Positions 37,793-50,019 of a DNA stretch of 64,000 nucleotides are shown one piece after another. Source of the DNA: Streptococcus sciuri (GTDB taxonomy: Bacteria; Bacillota; Bacilli; Lactobacillales; Streptococcaceae). The stretch lies in the NCBI RefSeq assembly GCF_024814375.1, contig NZ_JANUXX010000002.1, forward strand, positions 62,001 to 126,000. The letters are read 5' to 3'. Positions within the stretch are counted from its first letter, which is position 1. Every line of letters begins with the position of its first letter. Under the pieces are notes generated by a model. It was not told where the DNA came from, did not search any database, and saw only the letters and a program-made list of their open reading frames with translations. Both the position numbers and the translations under genes were made by a program.

Positions 37793-38329
37793 ATGTCACA
37801 CGATACACGCAAAGAAAAGACCAAAAAAGCTTTAGAAAACGCTATGATAGAGCTTTTAAAACAGCAAAATTTTGATGAAATTAGCACAAGTAATCTTACT
37901 AAAACAGCTCATATCAGTCGTTCTAATTTTTACAATCATTATAGAGATAAATATGAGATGATTGATATTTATCAACAATCTCTTTTTAACAAGTTAGAAT
38001 ATATTTTTGATAAAAACCAGTTTGATAAACAAGCTGCCTTTCTAGAAATTTTTGAATTTTTGGATAGAGAATCTCTATTTGCAGCTCTTCTAACACAGAA
38101 TGGTACTAGAGAGATCCAAACTTTTATCAGGACAAAGCTGCAAAAAATGATTTCGAACGATTTACATGAAGTTTATCTTGACGGTAAAGTCGAAACACCC
38201 ATCGAATCACTCTATAATAGTGTTTATCTCAGTCATGCTGTCTTTGGTGTTTACCAAATGTGGGTAACTAGAGGTAAACGTGAGACGCCTCAAGAAATCA
38301 CCCAACTGTTACTTAACATGCTAAACTAA
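37793..38329 (+). CDS. TetR/AcrR-family regulator
   Basis: 178 aa. N-terminal HTH of about 45 residues (ISTSNLTKTAHISRSNFYNHYRDKYEMID) and a C-terminal ligand domain ending QEITQLLLNMLN. Starts at 37793 with AAGGAG upstream; the frame is open further 5' into the divergent Pip gene but without any RBS. 134-bp divergent promoter region (37660-37792). Likely represses the Pip-family gene. Confidence 0.9.
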   Translation: MSHDTRKEKTKKALENAMIELLKQQNFDEISTSNLTKTAHISRSNFYNHYRDKYEMIDIYQQSLFNKLEYIFDKNQFDKQAAFLEIFEFLDRESLFAALLTQNGTREIQTFIRTKLQKMISNDLHEVYLDGKVETPIESLYNSVYLSHAVFGVYQMWVTRGKRETPQEITQLLLNMLN

Positions 38330-38357
38330 TAGACTTGACGAAATAGTCTGGTCTATT
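38328..38357 (+). terminator. Terminator after TetR gene
   Basis: 7-bp stem AATAGAC / GTCTATT with T-run TTTTT after it, directly at the TetR stop codon; an alternative inner pairing AGACT/AGTCT exists. Confidence 0.5.
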
Positions 38358-38373
38358 TTTATACTTTACAAAA

Positions 38374-38398
38374 AAGCCAATTCATAAAGAACTGACTT
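38374..38398 (-). terminator. Terminator after rpsD
   Basis: 10-bp stem with two G-T pairs (AAGTCAGTTC / GAATTGGCTT), 5-nt loop, T-run on the minus strand, 16 bp after the rpsD stop. Confidence 0.75.
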
Positions 38399-38413
38399 TT
38401 GAAGAATAATATC

Positions 38414-39025
38414 TTAAAGTTGTTTGTTGTAGTATTCAACGATAAGAGCTTCGTTGATTTCTGGATTAATCTCATCACGCTCTGGAAAGCGAGTAAGAGT
38501 ACCTTCGAGTTTCTCAGAATCGAAAGTAACAAAAGCTGGACGTCCGATAGTAGCCTCAACAGCTTCAAGAATAGCTGGAACTTTAAGAGATTTTTCACGA
38601 ACAGAAATCACTTGACCTAGTGTTACACGGTATGATGGAATATCAACACGCTTACCATCCACAAGAATATGACCATGGTTTACAAATTGACGTGCTTGAC
38701 GACGTGTCGTTGCTAGACCTAGACGATAAACAACGTTATCCAAACGACGTTCAAGAAGTACCATGAAGTTAAAACCAAGTGTTCCACCTTTAATTTTAGT
38801 AGCTTGTACGAACAAGTTACGGAATTGTTTTTCACCTAAACCATAAGTGAAACGCAATTTTTGTTTCTCAGCCAATTGCAAACCGTATTCTGAAAGTTTG
38901 CTACGATTATTAGGACCGTGTTGTCCTGGCACATAGTTACGACGTGCCAATTCCTTACCTGTACCAGTAAGAGATAAACCAAGACGGCGAGATTGTTTCC
39001 ATGATGGACCTGTATAACGTGACAT
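38414..39025 (-). CDS. rpsD: 30S ribosomal protein S4
   Basis: 203 aa. Starts [19 protein letters not shown], with the S4 RNA-binding domain near residues 90-155 ([27 protein letters not shown]). Primary 16S binding protein. Transcribed alone from its own promoter, behind a long leader that is likely its autoregulatory site. Confidence 0.98.
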   Translation of the reverse strand: MSRYTGPSWKQSRRLGLSLTGTGKELARRNYVPGQHGPNNRSKLSEYGLQLAEKQKLRFTYGLGEKQFRNLFVQATKIKGGTLGFNFMVLLERRLDNVVYRLGLATTRRQARQFVNHGHILVDGKRVDIPSYRVTLGQVISVREKSLKVPAILEAVEATIGRPAFVTFDSEKLEGTLTRFPERDEINPEINEALIVEYYNKQL

Positions 39026-39217
39026 TTATATGTCCTCCTCTAAAAATATAAAATTTAGGGAAATAGTCACTTAGATAAACCTAATTCGTGCAGATGTCTT
39101 TCGCCTAAACAGCCGAGGTTACTCTTCTTTTTTCAAGACACCTGTTGACGAGCTTCATTTTATCCTGCTGCTATTTCGCACAACCATCAGTATAACATAG
39201 TCTCAACCAAATTGCAA
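39026..39217 (-). promoter_or_regulatory. rpsD promoter and 160-nt leader
   Basis: Minus strand -35 TTGCAA (39212-39217), 17-bp spacer, -10 TATACT (39189-39194); the start would be about 39182, leaving a leader of roughly 155 nt before rpsD. In Bacillus S4 represses translation or transcription of its own leader. No exact structure match can be checked by eye, so the leader assignment is by position. Confidence 0.5.
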
Positions 39218-39282
39218 AATAATTCTATAAAAAAGCATATATCGTCTCTGTTCAACTTGTAAATAGTACTCTTAACAAAAAA

Positions 39283-39304
39283 ATAAAGCTTAATGAAGCT
39301 TTAT
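39283..39304 (-). terminator. Terminator after veg
   Basis: Perfect 9-bp stem (ATAAAGCTT / AAGCTTTAT), 4-nt loop, T-run TTTTTTT on the minus strand; follows the veg stop codon by a few bases. Confidence 0.85.
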
Positions 39305-39308
39305 CAAA

Positions 39309-39581
39309 TTAGTCAAAATAATGAATAAGTGTTTTCTCTGTTAAAATATCAGAGTAAGTATAGGATTCGACGTAAGTATTGTCTTCAATCCCAGCTACTC
39401 CAGATTCATCTTTGTATTCAACAATAAACAGCGATGGGTACACCTCAATAAGGCGTCCTACTTTATTTTTTTCACGTTTACGTCCATTTTCAAGCGTCAG
39501 CTCAACAAGCTGACCCTCATGTTTTTTAATATCTTCTTTGATTTTTTTCATTTTAGCAACATCTGCAAATGCATCACTCAT
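39309..39581 (-). CDS. veg: Veg-family protein
   Basis: 90 aa; block GQLVELTLENGRKREKNKVGRLIEVYPSLFIVEY is the Veg (DUF1021) SH3-like core. In B. subtilis Veg affects biofilm formation. Start at 39581 follows AGAGGGGG. Its codons begin inside the end of dnaB's region: it starts 14 bp after the dnaB stop in the same direction. Confidence 0.88.
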   Translation of the reverse strand: MSDAFADVAKMKKIKEDIKKHEGQLVELTLENGRKREKNKVGRLIEVYPSLFIVEYKDESGVAGIEDNTYVESYTYSDILTEKTLIHYFD

Positions 39582-39594
39582 AAAAATACCCCCT

Positions 39595-40950
39595 CTATCT
39601 TTCTTCAAATTGTGCAATACTTGAAAATTTATTATACTCTTTCTGAAACATCAATTTAACAGTGCCACGAGCCCCTGCGCGGTTTTTCTCAAGGATAACT
39701 TCAACAACTTTATCATCAACAACTTCCGTATCGTTTCCTTCTCTGCGATAATAATCCTCACGATAAAGGAAAGCAACAATATCGGCATCTTGCTCAATAG
39801 ATCCTGAATCACGAATATCTGACAGAATAGGACGTTTATCCTGACGTTGCTCAACGCTACGCGATAGCTGACTTAAAGCGATAACAGGAACTCTTAATTC
39901 TTTAGCAAGAATTTTCAATTGACGAGAGATTTCTGACACTTCTTGTTGACGATTTTCTGGGCGTGTTCCTGTAATCAACTGAAGATAATCAATCACAATC
40001 AAGCCTAAACCGTCTGTCTCTTTTGCTAGCTTGTGCGCTTTAGCTCTAATTTCCGTAACCTTAATAGTAGCTGTATCGTCAATATAGATAGGAGCATCCG
40101 CCAAAGCACCCTGAGCAATAGTAATATTTGTCCATTCCTGTTCAGTTAATCGTCCTGTTCTAAGATTTCTAGCATCAACCATCCCCTCAGAAGCTAAGAA
40201 ACGATTAACTAAATCTTCTGCACTCATCTCAAGTGAAAAGATAGCAACAGGCTGGTTTTGTTTTGTTCCCACATTTTGAGCAACATTGAGAGCAAAAGCT
40301 GTCTTTCCAACACCAGGACGTGCAGCTAAGATAATCAATTGATCTGGGTGTAAACCGGTTGTAATACGATCAAGATCTCGAAATCCTGTCGGTAACCCTG
40401 TAATATCACTAGTCTGTTTTGAACGTACCTCCAAGTTCTCATAGTTAATTTTTAAAACATCTGAAATGCGCCTAAAACCACTACGACTATTGCGCTCATT
40501 TATGTCTACTAAAGCTTTTTCAGCATCAGCAATAACTTCTTCAGACTCAATCGTTCCTTCATAAGCAAGATTGACAGTATCTGTCAACTTACTGATGATA
40601 TTACGTAACATGGCTTTCTCAGCAACTATTTTTGCATAAAATTCAGCATTAGCACTAGTCGGCACACTATTAACCACTTCAACAATGTAAGCCAGTCCAC
40701 CAATATTTTGTAAATCACCTTGACTATCTAAGATGCCACGAACAGTCGTCACGTCAATAACATCATTGCGATCACTAAGCGTAACCATCGCCCGAAAAAT
40801 AATTTGATGCGAATATTTGTAAAAATCTTCAGAGGTGATAAACTCACGAACTGTTATGAGCTTATCTGGTGAGAGAAAGATAGCTCCTAACACAGATTGT
40901 TCAGCCAACAAATCTTGTGGTTGAACACGCAACTCCTGCAATTCTACCAC
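39595..40950 (-). CDS. dnaB: Replicative DNA helicase DnaB
   Basis: 451 aa. N-terminal domain for primase contact (AEQSVLGAIFLSPDKL), linker, RecA-like motor with Walker A AARPGVGKTAFALN near residue 208 and SVEQRQDKRPILSDIRDSGSIEQDAD near residue 367. Unwinds the fork. Located after rplI (33 bp). Confidence 0.97.
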   Translation of the reverse strand: MVELQELRVQPQDLLAEQSVLGAIFLSPDKLITVREFITSEDFYKYSHQIIFRAMVTLSDRNDVIDVTTVRGILDSQGDLQNIGGLAYIVEVVNSVPTSANAEFYAKIVAEKAMLRNIISKLTDTVNLAYEGTIESEEVIADAEKALVDINERNSRSGFRRISDVLKINYENLEVRSKQTSDITGLPTGFRDLDRITTGLHPDQLIILAARPGVGKTAFALNVAQNVGTKQNQPVAIFSLEMSAEDLVNRFLASEGMVDARNLRTGRLTEQEWTNITIAQGALADAPIYIDDTATIKVTEIRAKAHKLAKETDGLGLIVIDYLQLITGTRPENRQQEVSEISRQLKILAKELRVPVIALSQLSRSVEQRQDKRPILSDIRDSGSIEQDADIVAFLYREDYYRREGNDTEVVDDKVVEVILEKNRAGARGTVKLMFQKEYNKFSSIAQFEER

Positions 40951-40983
40951 TCTAAGTCACCTAACCTTCTAACATTTATTTCT

Positions 40984-41436
40984 TTAGGCTTCTTTGATGT
41001 GTAATTTAATTTCACCAATAACATCCTTATGTAGCTTGACTGGAACTTCAATCAAACCAATGGCGCGAATAGGATGGTCAAGTTCAATATAGCGTTTATC
41101 GACCTTAAGTCCGTACTGTTTTAACAGCTCATCTGCAATTTTTTTAGCAGTGATTGATCCGAAAGTTCGCCCATCTGGACCTACTTTTTCTTTAAATTGA
41201 ACACGGGTTGTCTCTTTTGATAGTCTGTCCCTTACTTTTTGAGCTTCTGCCAAAAGCTCCGCTTGTGCCTTTTTTTCAGACTTTTGTTTGCCTTTTAACT
41301 CGCCAATAGCTTGACTGGTAGCTTCCTTTGCCAAGTTTTTCTTGATAAGGAAATTCTGAGCATATCCCGTGGGAACCTCTTTTATTTCTCCTTTTTTTCC
41401 TTTACCTTTAACATCTTGTAAAAAAATAATTTTCAT
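40984..41436 (-). CDS. rplI: 50S ribosomal protein L9
   Basis: 150 aa. N-terminal L9 signature [21 protein letters not shown]...GYAQNFLI, long helix, C-terminal domain. Its ATG overlaps the gdpP stop (ATGA, 4 bp), coupling the two. Confidence 0.97.
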   Translation of the reverse strand: MKIIFLQDVKGKGKKGEIKEVPTGYAQNFLIKKNLAKEATSQAIGELKGKQKSEKKAQAELLAEAQKVRDRLSKETTRVQFKEKVGPDGRTFGSITAKKIADELLKQYGLKVDKRYIELDHPIRAIGLIEVPVKLHKDVIGEIKLHIKEA

Positions 41437-43415
41437 GACAATTCCTCCTGGTTAGCTGTATTAATTAATTCATTTGTAATCACTTCAAGTAGCTTTTCTT
41501 TTGCTTCATTTACAGTAGTATCAATTAATTGACAAGCAGCAAAGCTAAAATGGCCTCCGCCTCCTAATTTTTCCATAACTAATTGAACATTAACTGTTTT
41601 ATGGCTTCTAGCTGATATTGATACTTTGTCTGTTTGATTTTGTGTGATAACAAAACTAGCTTCAACATTTGACATTGACAACAGTGTATCCGCCGCTTTA
41701 CTTGCAATGACATTATTGTAAAGCTTGTTGTCAGTTCCTGTGGCCACAATGATACCTTCTGTCACACACTCACCTCTTAGTACCAATTCATTAATAGCAC
41801 GATATTCATCAAAATCTGTTGCTGAAATAGTTTGGATATCACTGCTATCGCTACCTCGTGAGCGCAGATAACTCGCTACATCAAATGTACGACTGGTTAC
41901 TCCTGTTGAAAAATTCTTTGTATCTAACATAATACCAGACATCAAAATGCTTGCTTGTGTTTTACTCAACTTACGAGATGATTGTTGAAATTGAATCAAC
42001 TCAGTTACCAACTCACTCGCACTGCTCGCTCCGCTTTCAATAAAGGACAGACTAGCATTTTTAGGAAAATCTTCATCACGTCTATGGTGATCAATCACAA
42101 TCACTTCATGAAACTGCTTATAAAATTCTTCTGACAATGTTAGGCTAATCTTTGAATGGTCAACCATCACTAAAATAGATCGTGGTGTTGCCATTTTCTC
42201 TGCTTGCTCAAGCGATATGAGGTTAGTTTTATCATCCTCGATAAGATAGTGAACAGCACGCTTAATATCAGTATTCATCTCACGAGGGTTGTAAACAACA
42301 TAGCTACGACTGATGATATTGCTGGCAAAAAATTGCATCCCAATCGAGGCACCCAGTGCATCTAAATCTAGGTTACGATGTCCAACAACAAAGACATTAT
42401 CAACCGTCTTAAGACGATCTGAAATAGCAGACATCATTGCCCTCGTTCGTGTTCTAGAGTGCTTAATCGTTGAAACTGTACTTCCTCCAAAGAAAACAGC
42501 TTGTGAGTTTGCATCATTTTCTCTGATGACAATCTGATCCCCACCACGAACTAAAGCCATATTGAGATTTTGTAAGGCCAATTGTCCAATCTGACTATGA
42601 TTTCCGTCTCCAAAGGCAATCCCCATACTAAGTGTCAACGGAAATTCTTTCTGAGCTGTCTGCTTTCTAAACTGCTCAAGCATCTCAAATTTGGTACTCA
42701 TCAAATCTTTTAAGATAGCATAGTTCGTGAAAAAATAAAACCGATCCACATTGACACGACGGTAAAAAATACCCCACTCCTTAGCAAAATCAGAAATAAA
42801 GCTTGCAATAAAACCATCAATGGTCGCAACCTCAGCATCTGGCAAACTATCGGTCATATCATCATAATTATCAATCGAAATAATTCCGATAACAGGACGC
42901 ATCATAGCTACATCTCCTAGTTGACGATTACCTATAGTAGCGTCAAAAAAGTAAAAAACTCCTGTTTTTAAGTCAAAATAAGCAACATACTTATTGCGAC
43001 TAATTTCAAACGTCTGACTAGCCACTCCACCACGCTTATTAACTATGATTTCTCTTACTTTATCATCATTAAAGAACCCATCTTCGTCTGTGAAAATCAA
43101 CTCAGCATAAGGATTGAACCATTCTATCTCATTGGTTTCGATGTTAAATTGAATAACTCCAACAGGCATTTGATTCAACAAATTTTTAAGTGTAGTCTCT
43201 GTCTGATCGTTTAAAAGCTCAATTTGCTCCAATTCTGAGCCCTCGTAGGTTTCTTTTTGATAATATAGCAAAGCTGTCACCAAAGCAATCACAACAAAAA
43301 TGATAGCCAGTAAAGCCACTTGTGACTGTAATAACCGCACGCTAATTGCTAAAATACCAAATAGAATCAATCCTATGAGCACTAATTGAATACTTGCAAA
43401 GCGAAATCTTTTCAT
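41433..43415 (-). CDS. gdpP: Cyclic-di-AMP phosphodiesterase GdpP
   Basis: 660 aa. Two N-terminal membrane helices ([36 protein letters not shown]), a PAS-like domain (about residues 60-150), a degenerate GGDEF domain (about 160-300; no GGDEF motif), then DHH/DHHA1 ([13 protein letters not shown] near 345; [11 protein letters not shown] near 415; [10 protein letters not shown] near 620). Degrades c-di-AMP and controls osmotic and beta-lactam responses. The ATG at 43415 ([10 protein letters not shown]) is used. Preceded by mnmG. Confidence 0.95.
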   Translation of the reverse strand: MKRFRFASIQLVLIGLILFGILAISVRLLQSQVALLAIIFVVIALVTALLYYQKETYEGSELEQIELLNDQTETTLKNLLNQMPVGVIQFNIETNEIEWFNPYAELIFTDEDGFFNDDKVREIIVNKRGGVASQTFEISRNKYVAYFDLKTGVFYFFDATIGNRQLGDVAMMRPVIGIISIDNYDDMTDSLPDAEVATIDGFIASFISDFAKEWGIFYRRVNVDRFYFFTNYAILKDLMSTKFEMLEQFRKQTAQKEFPLTLSMGIAFGDGNHSQIGQLALQNLNMALVRGGDQIVIRENDANSQAVFFGGSTVSTIKHSRTRTRAMMSAISDRLKTVDNVFVVGHRNLDLDALGASIGMQFFASNIISRSYVVYNPREMNTDIKRAVHYLIEDDKTNLISLEQAEKMATPRSILVMVDHSKISLTLSEEFYKQFHEVIVIDHHRRDEDFPKNASLSFIESGASSASELVTELIQFQQSSRKLSKTQASILMSGIMLDTKNFSTGVTSRTFDVASYLRSRGSDSSDIQTISATDFDEYRAINELVLRGECVTEGIIVATGTDNKLYNNVIASKAADTLLSMSNVEASFVITQNQTDKVSISARSHKTVNVQLVMEKLGGGGHFSFAACQLIDTTVNEAKEKLLEVITNELINTANQEELS

Positions 43416-43491
43416 AATTAACCTCTTAAGGCTATATTGTACCATAAAACAGCCCTAAAATAAACTTAGTACTGCTTTTGTAACGGTTTTG

Positions 43492-45390
43492 TTAAGAGTT
43501 TTTAGAAGATTTTCGTCTCCCTTCCAAGTAAACCATCAAAATACTAATATCTGCTGGATTAACTCCTGAAATCCGACTAGCTTGACCGATTGTTTCAGGA
43601 TTGATTTTCTTGAATTTTTGACGTGCTTCTGTCGCAATAGAATCAATATCATCCCAGTCAATATTGTCAGGAATACGTTTTTCTTCCATACGTTTCATTT
43701 TGGCTACTTGATCAAGAGCTTTTTTAATATAGCCTTCGTATTTGATTTCAGTTTCCAAAAGTTCAATCACTTTGCTATCAAGTTTTTCTTCAGCAGGACC
43801 AATAAAGCTTATCGCAATGTCATAATTGATTTCAGGACGGCGCATAAATTCTTTTGCTGTCAAGGCATCTGTCAACGGTTTAAAACCAAGAGTTTTTATG
43901 CGCTCATTTGTTTCCTTAACTGGCTTTATTTTAGTTGTTGACAACCTTGTCAACTCTTTGTCGAATTGACGTTTTCTTTCTGTAAAAAGATGGTAGCGCT
44001 CATCATCTACAAGCCCTACTTGTCGACCAATCTCAGTCAAACGCATATCTGCGTTGTCATGTCTCAGTATCAAACGGTATTCTGCACGACTAGTCAAAAG
44101 TCGATAAGGCTCTAGTGTCCCTTTAGTCACCAAATCATCAATCATAACACCGATGTAAGCATCACTACGTTTCAAAATCAACTCTGGTTTTCCCTGTATT
44201 TTAAGAGCAGCATTAATACCCGCTACCAATCCTTGACCTGCTGCTTCTTCGTAACCAGAAGTTCCGTTGGTTTGACCTGCTGTAAAGAGACCTGAAATTT
44301 TCTTCGTTTCAAGCGTTGCACGTAATTGGTGTGGCAAGACAATATCATACTCAATAGCATATCCTGTACGCATCATTTCAGCATTTTCAAGCCCTTTAAT
44401 AGAACGAACTAATTCTTTTTGAACATCTTCAGGAAGACTTGTCGACAACCCTTGAATGTAAACTTCTTCTGTTTCACGACCTTCAGGTTCTAAAAAGAGT
44501 TGATGACGTTCTTTATCTGCAAAACGGACAATCTTATCCTCAATAGAAGGGCAATAACGCGGACCTACCCCTTTGACAATGCCTGAAAACATCGGTGCGC
44601 GGTAAAGATTTTTATTGATAATATCATGACTTATTTGATTCGTATAAGTCAACCAGCAAGGAATTTGATTCGTGAGATAATTTTCGTCCTTTGATAAAAA
44701 AGAAAAATGATTTGGTTTTTCATCACCTGGTTGAATCTCTGTTTCATCGTAATTGATAGAACTTGCTTTGATACGAGGCGGAGTCCCTGTTTTAAAGCGC
44801 CCCATTTCAAGACCTAAAGATTTTAGATTATCCGCTAAGGTGATAGAAGCTAAACTATTGTTGGGACCTGAAGAGTATTTTAATTCTCCTAAGATAATCT
44901 CTCCACGTAAAGCAGTCCCTGTTGTAACCACTACAGATTTAGCTGAAAAGCATTGATTGGTAGCTGTACGAACTCCAATTACTCGTCCTTCTTCTATTAG
45001 TATCTCATCAACCATAGTTTGACGAAGCGTTAGATTTTCTTGACGTTCAACTGTTTGTTTCATCATACGAGAATACAATGCCTTATCTGCTTGCGCACGT
45101 AAAGCACGTACTGCAGGACCTTTACCCGTGTTCAACATCTTCATCTGAATATAAGTCTTATCAATATTTTTACCCATCTCACCGCCAAGAGCATCAATTT
45201 CTCGGACAACAATTCCTTTAGCAGATCCTCCAATAGAAGGATTGCAAGGCATGAAAGCTAACATCTCCAAGTTAATAGTTGCAAGTAATGTTTTGCAACC
45301 CATACGACTCGCAGCAAGACTCGCTTCTACACCAGCATGTCCTGCACCAATCACAATAATATCATAAGATTCTGCAAAATTATACGTCAT
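43492..45390 (-). CDS. mnmG: tRNA uridine-34 carboxymethylaminomethyl enzyme MnmG
   Basis: 632 aa FAD-dependent. Dinucleotide motif [14 protein letters not shown] near residue 11, and [17 protein letters not shown]. Works with MnmE to modify U34 of tRNAs. Start at 45390 ([10 protein letters not shown]); preceded by GGAG. An upstream ATG at 45432 lacks conservation. Confidence 0.97.
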   Translation of the reverse strand: MTYNFAESYDIIVIGAGHAGVEASLAASRMGCKTLLATINLEMLAFMPCNPSIGGSAKGIVVREIDALGGEMGKNIDKTYIQMKMLNTGKGPAVRALRAQADKALYSRMMKQTVERQENLTLRQTMVDEILIEEGRVIGVRTATNQCFSAKSVVVTTGTALRGEIILGELKYSSGPNNSLASITLADNLKSLGLEMGRFKTGTPPRIKASSINYDETEIQPGDEKPNHFSFLSKDENYLTNQIPCWLTYTNQISHDIINKNLYRAPMFSGIVKGVGPRYCPSIEDKIVRFADKERHQLFLEPEGRETEEVYIQGLSTSLPEDVQKELVRSIKGLENAEMMRTGYAIEYDIVLPHQLRATLETKKISGLFTAGQTNGTSGYEEAAGQGLVAGINAALKIQGKPELILKRSDAYIGVMIDDLVTKGTLEPYRLLTSRAEYRLILRHDNADMRLTEIGRQVGLVDDERYHLFTERKRQFDKELTRLSTTKIKPVKETNERIKTLGFKPLTDALTAKEFMRRPEINYDIAISFIGPAEEKLDSKVIELLETEIKYEGYIKKALDQVAKMKRMEEKRIPDNIDWDDIDSIATEARQKFKKINPETIGQASRISGVNPADISILMVYLEGRRKSSKNS

Positions 45391-45532
45391 TGCCTCTCCT
45401 TTTATAATAGCGTACCAATAAACTTGACACAATAAAAAACGATCAAAACTAAGGATAAGGATAGGTCAAAAGACCTACTTTCCCATGAAGCTTTGACCAT
45501 CATAGTTCATTTCTTTTATTTTATCAATTTCT

Positions 45533-45565
45533 CCTAAAAAAGCAACTTTATTTAGCTTTTTCAGG
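45533..45565 (-). terminator. Terminator between mnmA and mnmG
   Basis: 11-bp arms (CCTaAAAAAGC / GCTTTTTcAGG, one mismatch) with an 11-nt loop and a T-run on the minus strand, about 50 bp after mnmA. The region 45433-45532 holds no gene; it carries a small AGGTC...GACCT hairpin at about 45472-45485. Confidence 0.6.
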
Positions 45566-45611
45566 ACATAAACAATCAATCCTTTAATATGTCAATGACA
45601 TTTACAGTAGT

Positions 45612-46787
<1,176 letters not shown>

Positions 46788-46908
46788 TCAAAAATCGATT
46801 TGAAGGTCGATTTTCAATTGCTAAAAGCGCTAATAATCATTATAACAATAATATGATGCTTTTTAAAGCCTTATTCTTTAAATTTTCATTTAGGAATTAA
46901 AGCGTTTA

Positions 46909-46920
46909 TTTGGTATAATA
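46909..46920 (+). promoter_or_regulatory. Promoter of sdaAB operon
   Basis: Extended -10 TTTGGTATAAT with TATAAT at 46914-46919; no good -35, consistent with extended -10 promoters. Confidence 0.6.
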
Positions 46921-46947
46921 AAGCAGACTAGATTAGAGGATACAATC

Positions 46948-47619
46948 ATGAAACACTTAAAATTTCAATCTGTTTTTGATATTATAGGACCTGTTATGAT
47001 AGGACCTTCTAGTAGCCACACCGCTGGTGCTGTTCGTATTGGGAAAATCGTCTCTGCTATTTTTGGAGAAAAACCTACTGAGGTCGAATTTCAGCTCTAT
47101 AACTCCTTTGCCAAAACCTATCGTGGACATGGAACTGACCTTGCTTTAGTAGCTGGAGTCTTAGGAATGGATACAGATGACCCTGCGATTCCAAATGCCC
47201 TTGAAATCGCACATCAAAAAGGTATCAAAGTTACTTGGAAAGTCAATAAAGAATCAAACGCCCCCCACCCCAATACCACACAAATCATTATGAAAAATAA
47301 TCAGAAAAGCCTATCTGCTACTGGTATCTCAATAGGTGGAGGTAATATTCAAGTAACAGAGCTTAATGGTTTTGCCGTCAACGTCAATATGAATACTCCG
47401 ACTATCATCATCGTACATCAGGATGTGCCTGGCATGATTGCTTACGTGACAGATATCCTTTCATCTTACCGCATAAACATTGCCCAGATGAATGTGACTC
47501 GGGAAAAGGCAGGCGAGAAGGCAATTATGATCATCGAGGTAGACTCGCATGACTGCGACAAAGCAATCGATGAAATAAGGCTTATCCCCAATCTACATAA
47601 TGTGCATTTTTTTGACTAG
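46948..47619 (+). CDS. sdaAB: L-serine dehydratase, beta subunit
   Basis: 223 aa. Conserved GPSSSHTAGAVRIGKI near residue 18, then a C-terminal ACT-like part (IIIVHQDVPGMIAYVTDIL). Together with the alpha subunit it deaminates serine to pyruvate and ammonia using an iron-sulfur cluster. 11 bp before sdaAA. Confidence 0.96.
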   Translation: MKHLKFQSVFDIIGPVMIGPSSSHTAGAVRIGKIVSAIFGEKPTEVEFQLYNSFAKTYRGHGTDLALVAGVLGMDTDDPAIPNALEIAHQKGIKVTWKVNKESNAPHPNTTQIIMKNNQKSLSATGISIGGGNIQVTELNGFAVNVNMNTPTIIIVHQDVPGMIAYVTDILSSYRINIAQMNVTREKAGEKAIMIIEVDSHDCDKAIDEIRLIPNLHNVHFFD

Positions 47620-47630
47620 AAAGGAAGATT

Positions 47631-48500
47631 ATGTTTTACAGCGTTGAAGAACTCATCCAACAAGCAGAAAATCGCTATGGTGGCAATGTTTCTGAGCTGA
47701 TGATTGCAACTGAGATAGAGCTTAGTGGGCGCAGTCGAACTGAAATCATCCAGCTCATGACAAAAAACCTAGAAGTCATGAAATCCTCTGTCCAAAAAGG
47801 CTTATCTCCATACACATCACGCTCTGGATTGACAGGAGGAGATGCTAAAAAACTAGACGACTACATCAAAAAAGGAAAGACCTTATCTGATATTACGATT
47901 CTATCTACTGCTCGCAATGCTATCGCTGTCAACGAACACAACGCCAAGATGGGCTTGGTCTGTGCGACACCAACAGCTGGTTCAGCTGGCTGTCTCCCTG
48001 CTGTCCTCACCACCGCTATTGATAAACTAGGACTAACAGAAATAGAACAATTGCAATTTTTATTTACCGCAGGTGCTTTTGGTTTAGTAATAGCCAATAA
48101 CGCTTCTATCTCAGGAGCTGAAGGAGGTTGTCAAGCAGAAGTAGGATCTGCTTCTGCCATGGCGGCGGCTGCCCTAGTAATGGCTGCTGGTGGGACAGCG
48201 CAAGAAGCCAGTCAGGCGATTTGCTTTGTCATCAAAAATATGCTAGGTCTCATCTGTGACCCTGTTGCTGGATTAGTCGAAGTTCCTTGCGTCAAACGAA
48301 ACGCTATGGGAGCTAGTTTTGCTTTTATCGCTGCTGATATGGCCTTAGCTGGAATCACCTCAAAAATCCCTGTGGATGAAGTAATCGATGCCATGTACCA
48401 AGTTGGATCCAGCCTACCGACAGCCTTTCGTGAAACAGCAGAAGGCGGATTAGCAGCTACACCAACAGGCAGACGCTTAGCGAAGGAAATTTTTAGCTAA
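47631..48500 (+). CDS. sdaAA: L-serine dehydratase, alpha subunit
   Basis: 289 aa. Cluster-binding Cys in PTAGSAGCLPAVL, EGGCQAEVGSASAM and GLICDPVAGLVEVPCVKRN. Oxygen-sensitive enzyme paired with SdaAB. Followed after 32 bp by a HAD phosphatase in the same direction. Confidence 0.96.
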   Translation: MFYSVEELIQQAENRYGGNVSELMIATEIELSGRSRTEIIQLMTKNLEVMKSSVQKGLSPYTSRSGLTGGDAKKLDDYIKKGKTLSDITILSTARNAIAVNEHNAKMGLVCATPTAGSAGCLPAVLTTAIDKLGLTEIEQLQFLFTAGAFGLVIANNASISGAEGGCQAEVGSASAMAAAALVMAAGGTAQEASQAICFVIKNMLGLICDPVAGLVEVPCVKRNAMGASFAFIAADMALAGITSKIPVDEVIDAMYQVGSSLPTAFRETAEGGLAATPTGRRLAKEIFS

Positions 48501-48532
48501 ATCTCTATTTTCATTTTAATAGGAGTTCTGTA

Positions 48533-49162
48533 ATGTTAAAACACCTTTTCTTTGATCTAGATGGAACACTGGTAAATTCCAGTAAGGGCATAAAAAATGC
48601 TTTTAAGTATACTTTTTCAAAACTCGATATGCCGACTCCTAATGAGAAAATTTTATCCACTTTCATAGGACCACCACTTGAGACAACCTTTTCACACTTT
48701 TTTGATAATACTTTTCAAATAAATCAAGCAATAACTTTCTTTCGTGACTACTATCAAGAAAAAGGAGTACATGAAGTTAAGTTGTATGATAAAATACCAC
48801 TCGCATTAGATATATTAAGTCAATCATATCAATTATTCGTGACAACCAGTAAACATGAACCTTCTGCTTACCAAATGCTATCTGAATTGGACGTTGACGA
48901 CTATTTCACAGCTATTTATGGTTCAACAGCAAATCGTTTTGTAAAAGAGGATATAATCGCTACATGCCTTAATAAACACTTTATTAAACCTGAGACAGCA
49001 GCTATTATCGGAGATACAAAATTTGATATGATCGGTGGTAAGAGACAGCATATTAATTGTATCGGCGTCACATGGGGCTTCGGAAAGAAAGATGATTTAG
49101 TCAAATATGGTGCTAATACCATTATCACATCCCCTATCGATCTTATAAACTATCTAACATAA
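48533..49162 (+). CDS. HAD-superfamily hydrolase (phosphoglycolate phosphatase-like)
   Basis: 209 aa. Motif I FDLDGTLVNSSKG near residue 8; motif II Thr/Ser in LFVTTSKHEPSAY; motif III/IV IGDTKFDMIGG near residue 158. Substrate unknown. It is the third gene of the serine dehydratase unit, ended by a strong terminator. Confidence 0.88.
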   Translation: MLKHLFFDLDGTLVNSSKGIKNAFKYTFSKLDMPTPNEKILSTFIGPPLETTFSHFFDNTFQINQAITFFRDYYQEKGVHEVKLYDKIPLALDILSQSYQLFVTTSKHEPSAYQMLSELDVDDYFTAIYGSTANRFVKEDIIATCLNKHFIKPETAAIIGDTKFDMIGGKRQHINCIGVTWGFGKKDDLVKYGANTIITSPIDLINYLT

Positions 49163-49192
49163 AAAATCTTAGATAAACATCTAAGATTTTTT
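49161..49192. terminator. Bidirectional terminator (HAD gene / SLT gene)
   Basis: Perfect 14-bp stem (AAAAAATCTTAGAT / ATCTAAGATTTTTT) with a 4-nt loop; A-run and T-run serve both converging genes. Confidence 0.85.
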
Positions 49193-49193
49193 A

Positions 49194-49883
49194 CTAATAT
49201 CCCCAAGCAGATAAACCTTGAGCATTATAAGCTCTAATAGCCGCATTAATTTGGTCTTGAACAGTTGCTGTAGAACCCCAACCTGGCATCGTTTGAAAAA
49301 GACCAGATGCACCAGAACTGTTAGTGACGTTAGGATTTCCGTTTGATTCACGAGCAATAATATTTTCCCAAGTTGACTGAGGCACACCGGTGGCTGCAGC
49401 CATTTGAGCTGCGGCATCTGAGCCAACATTCCCTGCAGTATTACCATTAGATAAATAAGTGGCACTTGCAGTTGTTACTTGAACTGAATCTGTCTGTAAA
49501 GGACTATTATTTGTCGTATCAATATAAACCTGCTCAGTAGATTCCTGTGTAATCTGTGGTTGTGCAGAAACTTCTGTCATCTCGTTCTCTTCACTGGTAT
49601 TGTCCTGCAGTTCTTCATTTGTACTTGAAGCAGATGAAACACTTAATTGGGTAAGAGTACCCACTTGACTAGAGCTAGATGCTGTTTTTGCTTTAATCAC
49701 TTTATTAGCTTTTGATGATGATATTTTAGCAGATAAAGTTTCTGTGCTGACTTTTGTGGCTGCTAAGGTAAAAAAGAAAACACTGACGCTGGCAATAATA
49801 ACCAAGGCTCCTAATAAGAGATAAGTCATTCGACGAACTCTTGCCTGACGACGCTTTTCATATCGACGTTTCAGTCTTGTCAT
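49194..49883 (-). CDS. SLT/Apf-like secreted cell-wall protein
   Basis: 229 aa. Membrane/signal helix (residues 19-42: [20 protein letters not shown]), a low-complexity Ser/Thr/Glu spacer, and a C-terminal transglycosylase-like module of about 75 residues ([52 protein letters not shown]). Homologues are surface or secreted transglycosylase-like proteins. ATG at 49883 ([11 protein letters not shown]) has GAGG about 10 bp upstream; the upstream ATG at 49901 contains that sequence. Confidence 0.8.
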   Translation of the reverse strand: MTRLKRRYEKRRQARVRRMTYLLLGALVIIASVSVFFFTLAATKVSTETLSAKISSSKANKVIKAKTASSSSQVGTLTQLSVSSASSTNEELQDNTSEENEMTEVSAQPQITQESTEQVYIDTTNNSPLQTDSVQVTTASATYLSNGNTAGNVGSDAAAQMAAATGVPQSTWENIIARESNGNPNVTNSSGASGLFQTMPGWGSTATVQDQINAAIRAYNAQGLSAWGY

Positions 49884-49992
49884 ATAATTATCGTACCTCA
49901 TACTAAAATCTTACAGTACCTATCATATACTTTGTTTGTTACTTCAAAATTGTTTCTTGATTAAAAATGTTACAAATTTGTTGTATCATCAT

Positions 49993-50019
49993 AAAAAAAC
50001 GCTATAATAGCGTTTTTTT
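49993..50019 (-). terminator. Terminator after ecfT
   Basis: 12-bp stem (AAAAAAACGCTA / TAGCGTTTTTTT), 3-nt loop. It overlaps the end of ecfT by two bases; ends the rodZ-pgsA-ecfA1-ecfA2-ecfT unit and may stop transcription the other way too. Confidence 0.8.
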
